DNA from: Bacteroidota bacterium
GTDB taxonomy: Bacteria > Bacteroidota > Bacteroidia > Chitinophagales > LD1
NCBI GenBank assembly: GCA_028288545.1
Contig: JAQBNQ010000559.1
Location: 1-13,013 of the forward strand
Direction of reading: 5' to 3'
Length of the DNA: 13,013 nt
Shown: one piece after another, positions 1-6,669 of the stretch
Position numbering within the stretch: the stretch's first letter is position 1
How the letters are laid out: each line of letters opens with the position of its first letter
Position numbers and translations under genes: made by a program
Notes under the pieces: model-generated
Databases searched by the model: none
Told to the model about the DNA's origin: nothing
The model's input: the letters and a program-made list of their open reading frames with translations, nothing else

Positions 1-132
1 AACATTATGATTTCAGTAAACCACAGTTTTGAATGGATTGAGGTGGTTAATGACGGCCGCTGGGAGCCTGCAAAAGGCGAAACCATTGTAGACATGGGGA
101 TACGCGGTATTATGCCGATGGTTACCCAATAA
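1..132 (+). CDS. 3' end of an unrecognised gene (5' truncated)
   Basis: The frame is open from the first base and gives 43 residues followed by TAA at 130-132. The fragment has mixed polarity, with segments such as HSFEWIEVVNDGRWEP and a hydrophobic end MGIRGIMPMVTQ. It has no transmembrane helix and no T9SS sorting motif, so a soluble protein is likely. I do not recognise the family from this tail. The next gene starts 99 bp downstream and no strong terminator hairpin is visible between them. The call as coding rests on the uninterrupted frame and natural-looking composition at the edge of the window. Confidence 0.6.
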   Translation, partial: NIMISVNHSFEWIEVVNDGRWEPAKGETIVDMGIRGIMPMVTQ

Positions 133-193
133 GAGGCATGTTGAGCATGTAAGTTTTTTCGCATTTTTCACATATTCGTAAGCCTGTTTTAAT

Positions 194-201
194 TACATTA
201 G
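194..201 (+). promoter_or_regulatory. Possible -7 promoter element for the 232-1542 gene
   Basis: TACATTAG matches seven of eight positions of the Bacteroidota -7 consensus TAnnTTTG and ends 30 bases before the ATG at 232. No convincing TTTG -33 element sits at the usual 19-21 base spacing, so this is weak. The box differs by one base from the TACCTTAG proposed upstream of the CHAD gene. Confidence 0.25.
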
Positions 202-231
202 CAACCATTATAAACCAAATACTACCCTGAC

Positions 232-1542
232 ATGAAAAAAATATTACTGGCTTTTTCAATTTTAGCATCGCTCAGCTCTAAGGCGCAGATTTATAACAAC
301 AGTTTCGAAAACTGGACCCAGGACACTTTTTACCTGGCCTCAGGCGTAATTAATGGAATCGGCCAGGATACCAGTTATTACAGCGATCCTGATCAATGGA
401 CCTCTTCAAATGCAGTTACAGGTTTACGCACTTTGGGTTTTAGAACATTAGTTAGCCAATCAAACAATGCTCACAGCGGCTCTTCTGCTATCAGAATGGT
501 AACTGACTCTATCAATTATCCTATTGGTGGTGGTGCAACAACTACCATTAATTTACCGGGCTTTGCCTTAAATGGTAAGTTTCCTTTAGATCCTGCAGGA
601 TTGATTTTTGGTGGTGGCAATACCATTACACCATCTTCTGTTAAAGGCGCGGGTCAACCTTTTACACAACGATTAGGAGCTATCAGGGGCTTTTATAATT
701 ATACTCCTGTACGTAATGTTGTTTCAGGAGCTTATGATACATGCCTTGTTTACGCAACTTTAAGAAGGGGTACAGAAATTATTGCAAACGCAATTTTTAA
801 ATCTACAGATTCAACTGGTGGTTATCTTCCTTTCTCTGCTCCGTTCACATACCTCAGCTGCGATATGCCCGATACGCTTGTAATACTTATTGCATCAAGC
901 GTTCCTAACGTTTTAACTATCATCTCTGGTAACTCTGGTCTTACCAAGGGTTCTGTATTCTTATTGGACAGCCTTGCTTACGATACTTTGGACCCCAACT
1001 ATGTGTTTACTCCATTTGCAGTAAACGATTTGGATACAGTTATCATCAATACCCCGAGAACGGTGAACGTGGTAGCCAATGATGCCGATTGTAACAACTC
1101 AGCATTAACTCCACAAATCATCAGTAATGCTACACACGGTAGCGCAGTAGTTACAAATAACAATATCGTTTATACCCCCAACAACAATTACGTTGGAAAG
1201 GATACCGTTGTTTATGGTGCCTATGACCCACAGAACAATTATGGCGTAGCTACTTTGTTTTTAGTTGTTGTTAATCCTGCCGGCATTAGCGAAGCAAATG
1301 ATATTGCAGTGCGCATGTACCCCGTACCTGCAAACAACCAGTTAAATGTTGAGTTTGAAAACCCTGGAAAGACTTATGCAAGAGTTTATGACATGATCGG
1401 CAACCTGGTTATTTCTTCCACACTTACGGGTAATACTAACCGTATTAATACCCAAAACCTGACTAACGGTTTTTACGGAATACAGATTGTTGACGAAAAA
1501 AACACAGTACTTGCAAGAGCTAAATTTGTAGTAAGCAAGTAA
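232..1542 (+). CDS. T9SS-secreted protein with PCMD-like and Ig-like domains
   Basis: This is a predicted exported protein of 436 residues with no assignable reaction. Residues 1-18 form a signal peptide (charged MKK, hydrophobic core, cleavage expected at SKA-Q19). Residues 20-252 resemble the PCMD (putative carbohydrate metabolism) domain: an NSFENW start, DQW at 54-56, HSGSSAIRM near 81-89, GQPF at 141-144, a GFYNYTP segment near 153-159, and a closing GSVFLLDSLAY. Residues 262-348 are a bacterial Ig/cadherin-like module with NDADCNNS and YTPNNNYVGKDTVVY motifs. Residues 360-436 are a type A T9SS sorting domain (YPVPANN, a central VYDMIGNLV strand, GFYGIQIV, ARAKFVV). The protein is therefore likely carried over the outer membrane and anchored or released. 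The start is the ATG giving the signal peptide. It appears monocistronic, with a terminator 18 bases after the stop. PCMD homology is by eye. Confidence 0.9.
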   Translation: MKKILLAFSILASLSSKAQIYNNSFENWTQDTFYLASGVINGIGQDTSYYSDPDQWTSSNAVTGLRTLGFRTLVSQSNNAHSGSSAIRMVTDSINYPIGGGATTTINLPGFALNGKFPLDPAGLIFGGGNTITPSSVKGAGQPFTQRLGAIRGFYNYTPVRNVVSGAYDTCLVYATLRRGTEIIANAIFKSTDSTGGYLPFSAPFTYLSCDMPDTLVILIASSVPNVLTIISGNSGLTKGSVFLLDSLAYDTLDPNYVFTPFAVNDLDTVIINTPRTVNVVANDADCNNSALTPQIISNATHGSAVVTNNNIVYTPNNNYVGKDTVVYGAYDPQNNYGVATLFLVVVNPAGISEANDIAVRMYPVPANNQLNVEFENPGKTYARVYDMIGNLVISSTLTGNTNRINTQNLTNGFYGIQIVDEKNTVLARAKFVVSK

Positions 1543-1559
1543 TTTTACGCTAAATATTG

Positions 1560-1592
1560 AAAGGCCCGGGATTTATATTCCGGGCCTTTTTT
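1560..1592 (+). terminator. Rho-independent terminator after the 232-1542 gene
   Basis: A 10-bp perfect stem (AAAGGCCCGG at 1560-1569 with CCGGGCCTTT at 1580-1589) encloses a 10-base loop and runs into six T residues at 1587-1592. The position, 18 bases beyond the TAA at 1540-1542, fits termination of the T9SS cargo gene and separates it from the nuclease gene. Confidence 0.9.
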
Positions 1593-1667
1593 AATGCAAA
1601 AAGTTGACTTGCTAATAAATTTAGCAATACATTGGCATCCGGAAACATTGAAACGCCGATTGCCTAT

Positions 1668-3050
1668 ATGCCTTATGCCATTGTAGATATTGAAACCACA
1701 GGAGGCCACGCCACTGGTAATGGAATAACCGATATATCCATTCTGATACACGATGGAAAATCTGTTATTAAGCGCTTTGAAACGCTGATAAACCCAAAGC
1801 AAAAAATTCCCTATTACATAAAAGGCTTAACCGGCATTAACGATGCGATGGTTGCCAATGCGCCTGGGTTTAACGAGATAGCAGCTGAGGTTTTTGAAAT
1901 ATTACAAGGTACCGTGTTTGTGGCCCACAGCGTAAATTTTGACTACTCATTTATTAAACATGCATTGGCCAATTGCGGTTACAATCTTGACCTTAAAAAG
2001 CTTTGTACCGTAAGGTTAAGCAGAAAGATATTTCCGGGGTTAAACTCGTACAGCCTTGGTAAAATATGCAACTACCTTGACATAGTAATTGAAAACAGGC
2101 ACCGTGCTGGCGGCGATGCAGAAGCCACAGCAAAACTTTTCGACCTGTTGCTGGCCAATGATTCATCGGGAGCGATTGAAAAATTTTTGAAGCGGAATTC
2201 CAAGGAAAATATTTTGCCGCCTAACCTGCCCAAAAAGGATTTTGAAAAACTACCTGATACGGCGGGCGTATATTATTTCCACGATCAAAAAGGAAAGATT
2301 GTATACGTGGGCAAGGCCAATAATATTAAGAAAAGGGTAAGCAGTCATTTTAGTAACAACTCGCCCAGCAAACAAAAACAGGATTTTTTACGGGCAATAC
2401 ATGGTATTACGTTTGAGGAGTGCGGCAACGAATTAATGTCGCTGATTCTTGAATCCCACCAGATAAAGCACTTATGGCCTGCGTATAACCGTTCGCAAAA
2501 ACGCTTTGAACCGGTTTATGGAATTGTTGAATACCATGACCAAAGAGGCTTTCGGAGGTTAGGGATTGAAAAGATGAAAAGGGGAACCAGCCCTCTGATT
2601 GCTTTTAGCAATCTAACCCAAGGCTTCAACCTGATTAAAAATGCTACCGAGGGATTTGAACTTTGCCCGCGCTTAACCGGTATTGCCACTGACCTTACAG
2701 CCTGTGAAGAAAAAAATTGCGCCTGCATTGGTGCGAAAAAGAAAGATGTTTCCGAATACAACAAACGCGTTGAAACAGCCATAGAGGCCTTATCAAAAAA
2801 TGAATCTTTTATAATTGTTGAAAAAGGCCGGAGCAAAGATGAGGTTGCGCTAATATTGGTGGATGATGGAATATTTAAAAGAATGGGCTACATGCCCGGC
2901 AAGCAATTCTCTAAAGAAAAAGTTGAAACAGAAAGGTTGGAAGACCTTCCGCTTTACCGGGAGAATTTTAATATCCGCCAGATCATTTCCAGCTATAGAA
3001 ATAATTATCCTGAAAATGTTTTACTTATTGAGCCCGCTGCTATTACCTGA
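1668..3050 (+). CDS. DEDDh exonuclease fused to UvrC/Cho-type GIY-YIG endonuclease
   Basis: This 460-residue cytoplasmic nuclease probably acts in DNA repair. Residues 1-165 are a DnaQ-type 3'-5' exonuclease with the full DEDDh set: D7 and E9 (DIETTG), D92 (HSVNFD), H145 and D150 (HRAGGDA). Residues 196-275 are a GIY-YIG nuclease of the UvrC N-terminal type: GVYYF at 200-204, VYVG at 212-215, R223 in KKRVSSHF, E262 in LILESHQIK, and PAYN at 271-274. The C-terminal part holds C333, C346, C351 and C353, recalling the UvrC cysteine motif. Such fusions are known in Bacteroidota and Actinobacteria and resemble a UvrC/Cho incision module with its own exonuclease. The frame also opens at a TTG at 1632. 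I chose the ATG at 1668 because MPYAIVDIETTG places the exonuclease motif at the N-terminus as in relatives. The 3' end overlaps the convergent HD gene by 8 bp. Confidence 0.93.
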   Translation: MPYAIVDIETTGGHATGNGITDISILIHDGKSVIKRFETLINPKQKIPYYIKGLTGINDAMVANAPGFNEIAAEVFEILQGTVFVAHSVNFDYSFIKHALANCGYNLDLKKLCTVRLSRKIFPGLNSYSLGKICNYLDIVIENRHRAGGDAEATAKLFDLLLANDSSGAIEKFLKRNSKENILPPNLPKKDFEKLPDTAGVYYFHDQKGKIVYVGKANNIKKRVSSHFSNNSPSKQKQDFLRAIHGITFEECGNELMSLILESHQIKHLWPAYNRSQKRFEPVYGIVEYHDQRGFRRLGIEKMKRGTSPLIAFSNLTQGFNLIKNATEGFELCPRLTGIATDLTACEEKNCACIGAKKKDVSEYNKRVETAIEALSKNESFIIVEKGRSKDEVALILVDDGIFKRMGYMPGKQFSKEKVETERLEDLPLYRENFNIRQIISSYRNNYPENVLLIEPAAIT

Positions 3051-3621
3051 CCTGGCTCTGGCGCTCCAAGTGAGTGACTATTTTTTCCCTGTAAACATTC
3101 AAATCCGGCACAGGGACACCAGCCACTTTAGCTTCCTCATCCCATGTCCTCATTTTGATAATGAGATTTTTCAGCGGGTTACTTTCAAACGCCTTTGCCT
3201 CTTCCTCAGTCATTGGCCCACCCTGAAAACCAAGTGTCATTTTACTGGCATGAGAAAGGTTGTCGTAATAGCGCTTATTGGCAAAGCATAAATATCTTTT
3301 AGCCGCAACATGCGATTTGATAAGCGCAGCCATTTTTTCAGAAAAACCCCGCTTTAGTAAAAAATCGGCACCAACACCTTCGTGGTCTTTCACACCATAC
3401 CCATCCATGTGTTCAACATCTTCATCCAGCAAATGACCCAGATCATGCAAAAAAGCGGCGAGTATTACTTCGTCCTCATATCCTTGTTTCTCTGCAAGTT
3501 CTGCCGCCTGGCAGGCATGTTCCAGCTGGGTAACCTCCTCCCCTGCATAATCAGCCCCTCCCTTCTTCCTGAATATCTCAATCACTTCCTCCGCGGTCTG
3601 TTCAGCTTTGCTTTTGTCCAT
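3043..3621 (-). CDS. phnZ: PhnZ-like HD-domain diiron phosphonate oxygenase
   Basis: This 192-residue cytoplasmic protein of the HD superfamily belongs to the phosphonate-degradation HD oxygenase family. PhnZ uses a mixed-valent diiron centre and O2 to cleave the C-P bond of 2-amino-1-hydroxyethylphosphonate, giving glycine and phosphate. The expected metal ligands are present: H35, H59-D60, H80, H104 and D161. The residues I remember as lining the PhnZ substrate pocket also appear: Y25 and E28 (amine side), and H63, K108, S126, T129, Q133 and R158 (phosphonate side). Length matches PhnZ. The ATG at 3621 is the only start that keeps Y25/E28 near the N-terminus. The gene is divergent from the CHAD gene (132 bp shared control region) and convergent with the nuclease gene. 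No PhnY-type hydroxylase lies in the window, so the substrate supply is unseen. Related enzymes such as TmpB, or inositol oxygenase-like members, are alternatives; the intact pocket argues for phosphonate. Confidence 0.88.
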   Translation of the reverse strand: MDKSKAEQTAEEVIEIFRKKGGADYAGEEVTQLEHACQAAELAEKQGYEDEVILAAFLHDLGHLLDEDVEHMDGYGVKDHEGVGADFLLKRGFSEKMAALIKSHVAAKRYLCFANKRYYDNLSHASKMTLGFQGGPMTEEEAKAFESNPLKNLIIKMRTWDEEAKVAGVPVPDLNVYREKIVTHLERQSQVR

Positions 3622-3678
3622 TAGTTGGTAAATTGTAGAGGTAAATTTAAGCGTAGTTAATCAAATTAAGAAGGAAGA

Positions 3679-3692
3679 ATGATGTAAATCAT
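3679..3692. promoter_or_regulatory. Candidate Crp/Fnr-family operator in the divergent promoter region
   Basis: A perfect 5-bp inverted repeat, ATGAT-GTAA-ATCAT, contains TGAT-N4-ATCA, the core of the FNR-type consensus TTGAT-N4-ATCAA. It lies in the 132-bp gap between the divergent PhnZ-like and CHAD genes, just upstream of the proposed CHAD promoter, with its centre about 44-45 bases before the inferred transcription start. This is inference from one site; no regulator gene is in the window. Confidence 0.35.
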
Positions 3693-3693
3693 A

Positions 3694-3724
3694 GTTGTAA
3701 ATAAAAACCTCTGGCGTACCTTAG
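3694..3724 (+). promoter_or_regulatory. Candidate promoter of the CHAD gene
   Basis: GTTG at 3694-3697 and TACCTTAG at 3717-3724 are separated by 19 bases, matching the Bacteroidota TTTG-N19-TAnnTTTG arrangement with one mismatch in each box. The ATG at 3754 follows 29 bases after the -7 box. A comparable minus-strand promoter for the PhnZ-like gene is less clear: TTAATTTG at 3669-3662 matches seven of eight positions but lacks a -33 partner. Confidence 0.4.
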
Positions 3725-3753
3725 ATGTTATGTAACCCCTAAAGCTGCATAAT

Positions 3754-4560
3754 ATGGCAAAGTCTAAAATCCGGGATTCAAAAAAGATTGCGGATTATCA
3801 ATCGCGCACCTGGAAACATTTTGATAAATATTTCCGCAAATTTCTGAAAAAGCGCGAGGATGAATCTTTGCACGAGTTGAGAATTGCGATTAAAAGGATT
3901 TTTGCTTTGGTTCATTTTATCGAATTCTGCACAAAGCAAACCAGGGATGAACAACTAAAACCACTTAAAAGGATTTTTCATTTAACAGGTCAATTACGCG
4001 ATAGTCAAAATGCTAATTTGTTTTGTCAGCGATTTGTCATTGAAAAAACATTGCTTAATGAAAGTGGCTCAAAGTATAAGAAAACGTTTAAAAAGCTAAA
4101 AGCAAAGCATCATAAATATGCGGATAAACTGGACCAACTAAGTACGGACCTTAAAGAAGAACTATCCGGTTTAAACGCAAGGCAGCTGATGGAATACTTT
4201 ACTGCAGCCATGGGAAAGATCGTAACAGGCTTTACAGAAAAAACCCAGGTTGGCAAACTGCACGATATAAGAAAACAAATGAAAGACCTTAGCTACCTGG
4301 CCAAACTGCAGGGCACAGGAACGGAACAGGTAATAGGCAAAGCCCGGTTTGAATTGCTGGAGCAAATAGAAGACTTAATCGGCGACTGGCACGATATCAA
4401 TAAGTTCCGTATCAGGCTTACTCGTAATAAGGAGGTAAAAAAGAGCATCCTTGATAAAGTAAAAAAGAAGGAAGACCTCCTGTACCTGGAAACTCTAAAC
4501 CTGGCTGCCGTATTTTCAGGAAAAAAACCTGTTAGGCATAGGAAAAAGCAACTGGGTTAA
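3754..4560 (+). CDS. CHAD-domain protein (polyphosphate-binding type)
   Basis: This 268-residue soluble, strongly basic, all-helical protein carries the CHAD fold. The two-fold repeat typical of CHAD is visible: first half LHELRIAIKR (H40, R43, K47, R48) with LRDSQN at 81-86; second half LHDIRKQMKDLSY (H170, R173, K177) with GDWHDI at 210-215. CHAD domains bind inorganic polyphosphate in a basic pore, and some associate with polyphosphate granules or with CYTH-domain triphosphatases. No CYTH domain is present here, so this is a stand-alone CHAD protein. The C-terminus is lysine/arginine rich (KKPVRHRKKQ). It starts divergently from the PhnZ-like gene and ends 111 bp before the phosphonatase gene on the same strand. 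The single ATG at 3754 gives the full domain. Function beyond polyphosphate binding is not known. Confidence 0.9.
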   Translation: MAKSKIRDSKKIADYQSRTWKHFDKYFRKFLKKREDESLHELRIAIKRIFALVHFIEFCTKQTRDEQLKPLKRIFHLTGQLRDSQNANLFCQRFVIEKTLLNESGSKYKKTFKKLKAKHHKYADKLDQLSTDLKEELSGLNARQLMEYFTAAMGKIVTGFTEKTQVGKLHDIRKQMKDLSYLAKLQGTGTEQVIGKARFELLEQIEDLIGDWHDINKFRIRLTRNKEVKKSILDKVKKKEDLLYLETLNLAAVFSGKKPVRHRKKQLG

Positions 4561-4621
4561 ACTCCTTTTGTTGTATACCTCATAATCAATAATTTCAGGG
4601 CTTTATTAATATAATCTTAAC

Positions 4622-4650
4622 ATTGCTGTCGCAAAAAGTATATTCATTTG
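4622..4650 (+). promoter_or_regulatory. Candidate promoter of the phosphonatase-transporter operon
   Basis: TTCATTTG at 4643-4650 matches seven of eight positions of TAnnTTTG and lies 21 bases before the ATG at 4672. ATTG at 4622-4625 could serve as the -33 element, though the 17-base gap is shorter than usual. The 111-bp gap after the CHAD gene has no obvious terminator hairpin, so read-through from CHAD is also possible. Confidence 0.35.
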
Positions 4651-4671
4651 CAGCGCTAAAAAAATGTAACA

Positions 4672-5361
4672 ATGGGAATAAAACTGGTCGTTTTTGACAT
4701 GGCAGGCACAACGGTTGAAGACAAGGACAATGTGCACGAATCGTTAGTGAATGGGTTTAAAAAGTACAACTACACCATCAACCGCGAAGATGCCAATACC
4801 GTAATGGGTATTCCCAAGCCGGTTGCTATCCGTACCCTGTTGGAAAAGAAATTTCAGCTTAAAGAAAAAGTCGGGGAAACAGTTGCTAAGATACACCAGG
4901 CATTTGTAGACGACATGATATCGTTTTATAAAAATGACCCATCGGTTAAGTCGAAAAAAAATGCTGAAGAGACTTTTAAAAGACTGAGAGAAAAAGGGAT
5001 TAAAGTTGGCATTGATACCGGGTTTAGCAGGGATATAGCGGATGCAATTTTTGAGCGTTTGCAATGGAATGAAAACAAGCTGATCGACATTAGCGTAACC
5101 AGTGATGAGGTAAATAACGGGAGACCCTTTCCGGATATGATATACAAGGCCATGGAAGACCTGAATATTAAAACCGCAGATGAAATTGCTAAAGTAGGCG
5201 ATACTATTTTTGACCTGCAGGAAGGTAGTTCGGCCGGGTGTAAGTATGTAATAGGTATTACTACCGGTGCCTATACACGCCAGGAGTTGGAACCCGAAAA
5301 GCACACACACCTGGTAGATGACCTACTGGAAGTAATAGACATTGTAACCTCCGAAAACTAA
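4672..5361 (+). CDS. PhnX-like HAD-superfamily phosphonatase
   Basis: This 229-residue cytoplasmic HAD hydrolase is of the phosphonatase-like group. Classical PhnX hydrolyses phosphonoacetaldehyde to acetaldehyde and phosphate through an aspartyl nucleophile and a Schiff-base lysine. Visible motifs are D9-MAGTT (nucleophile D9; alanine A11 where phosphatases have aspartate, as in PhnX), MGIPK with K49 aligned to the Schiff-base lysine, T116 in GIDTGFS, R151 in GRPFPDM, and metal-binding KVGDTIFD (D177, D181). The residues corresponding to PhnX Cys22 and His56 (numbering from memory) are D19 and A52 here, and the protein is shorter than typical PhnX (about 265 residues), so the true substrate may differ. 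The ATG at 4672 puts motif I at residue 9, as expected. The next gene begins 3 bp after the stop, so the two are very likely co-transcribed. Confidence 0.88.
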   Translation: MGIKLVVFDMAGTTVEDKDNVHESLVNGFKKYNYTINREDANTVMGIPKPVAIRTLLEKKFQLKEKVGETVAKIHQAFVDDMISFYKNDPSVKSKKNAEETFKRLREKGIKVGIDTGFSRDIADAIFERLQWNENKLIDISVTSDEVNNGRPFPDMIYKAMEDLNIKTADEIAKVGDTIFDLQEGSSAGCKYVIGITTGAYTRQELEPEKHTHLVDDLLEVIDIVTSEN

Positions 5362-5364
5362 TAC

Positions 5365-6654
5365 ATGACGGTTACCATACCTGCCTTTCAATCAAAACTT
5401 GCAAAATCGCATTGGACAGTTACGGCTGTTTTTGCAGCGCTGGTAACTTTTGGTTTATACAGTTGCATGTATGCGTTTCGCAAACCATTTACGGCAGCTA
5501 CTTTTGATGGCATTACCTATGTTGATGTAAAGTTTAAGATACTATTAGTTATTGCCCAACTTATCGGATACACCTTAAGCAAGTTTATGGGTATTAAGAT
5601 AGTGAGCGAAATGAAGAAACATCATAGGGCACTATCCATTACAGGGCTCATTATTTTCGCCTGGCTTACCTTGCTTTTGTTTCCACTGGTGCCGCTTCCT
5701 TTAAAAATTGTTTGCCTTTTTTTAAATGGTATTCCACTAGGCTTGGTTTGGGGATTGGTATTCTCTTACATTGAAGGAAGACGGGCCACCGAATTTATGG
5801 GTAGTGTGTTAGCCGTTAGTTTCATTTTCTCATCTGGCTTTGTAAAATCGGTGGGCAAATGGTTAATGGACGACCATGGCGTTAGCCAGTTTTGGATGCC
5901 ATTTGCAACCGGGGCAATATTTATTATTCCCATGTTGCTTTTTGTATTTCTGTTGGAGCAGATTCCGCCGCCAAGTAAAGAAGATATAGCACTACGCACC
6001 GAGCGGCTGCCAATGACGCAAAAAGAGCGCAAAGATTTTGTATCCCATTTTCTGCCAGGCATTATCATATTGGTGCTTACTTATGTTATGCTGTCGGTCA
6101 TTCGCGATTTCCGTGATAATTTTGTGGCAGACATATGGAAGGAACTTGGAAATAAAGATGCTTCCATTTTTACCCAAACAGAAATTCCAATTTCAATAGC
6201 GGTACTTGTATTTATGAGTTTGCTAATAGTTATTCGCAATAATTTCCGCGCCCTGCAAATCAATCACCTGATGGTAATTGCAGGTTTTATCATTGCCGGA
6301 GTATCAACCTACTTCTACGCTCACGGCAATATAGAACCAAAGACCTGGATAATTTTGAACGGGCTTGGCCTCTACCTCGGTTACATACCGTTTAACATTA
6401 TGTTTTTTGAGCGCTTAATTGCTGCTGCCCGTAAACCGGCTAACGTGGGTTTCCTTATATACATCGCCGATTCATTTGGCTACCTGGGCAGCATAGGCGT
6501 TCTGCTTTTTAAAAATTTTGGTAATGCGAAGATGAGTTACAGCGATTTTTTTACTAATGCCTTGTACATTGTTAGTGTGCTGGGTGTTGTACTTACCTTA
6601 TTCTCGCTGTTATATTTTAGCAGGAAGATTGTGGGTAGCGACCGGGCGGCCTAA
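5365..6654 (+). CDS. DUF5690-type 12-helix MFS transporter, possible phosphonate/organophosphate carrier
   Basis: This 429-residue inner-membrane protein has about twelve hydrophobic segments in a 6+6 arrangement: roughly residues 18-38, 57-80, 88-108, 111-136, 145-165, 175-197, then 228-248, 272-290, 300-320, 326-347, 360-382 and 396-418. A polar cytoplasmic loop lies at 200-227. I recognise it as the DUF5690 group. Several features recall organophosphate:phosphate antiporters (GlpT/UhpT, OPA family): R39-K40-P-F at the end of helix 1 (GlpT has RKNF), GYTLSKFMG at 68-76 (OPA proteins have a similar SKF segment), and R247/R250 at the end of helix 7, where GlpT has its second phosphate-binding arginine. 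It begins 3 bp after the phosphonatase stop, which ties the cargo to that enzyme. It ends tail-to-tail with the next gene, 15 bp away, with no clear terminator. Substrate is inferred. Confidence 0.85.
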   Translation: MTVTIPAFQSKLAKSHWTVTAVFAALVTFGLYSCMYAFRKPFTAATFDGITYVDVKFKILLVIAQLIGYTLSKFMGIKIVSEMKKHHRALSITGLIIFAWLTLLLFPLVPLPLKIVCLFLNGIPLGLVWGLVFSYIEGRRATEFMGSVLAVSFIFSSGFVKSVGKWLMDDHGVSQFWMPFATGAIFIIPMLLFVFLLEQIPPPSKEDIALRTERLPMTQKERKDFVSHFLPGIIILVLTYVMLSVIRDFRDNFVADIWKELGNKDASIFTQTEIPISIAVLVFMSLLIVIRNNFRALQINHLMVIAGFIIAGVSTYFYAHGNIEPKTWIILNGLGLYLGYIPFNIMFFERLIAAARKPANVGFLIYIADSFGYLGSIGVLLFKNFGNAKMSYSDFFTNALYIVSVLGVVLTLFSLLYFSRKIVGSDRAA

Positions 6655-6669
6655 AACTTGCATTCCAGT

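Noticed and set aside
1632..1667. TTG start extending the nuclease by 12 residues
   Set aside because: The extension has no recognisable feature, and the ATG at 1668 places DIETTG at the N-terminus as in related exonucleases.
2863..3291. 142-codon plus-strand frame across the nuclease/HD gene junction
   Set aside because: It overlaps two well-supported genes in other frames and its translation shows no recognisable pattern.
4744..5310. 188-codon open frame on the minus strand opposite the phosphonatase gene
   Set aside because: It lies entirely inside a plus-strand gene with clear HAD motifs, and its translation (many aromatic and Cys residues, no domain pattern) looks like an antisense shadow.
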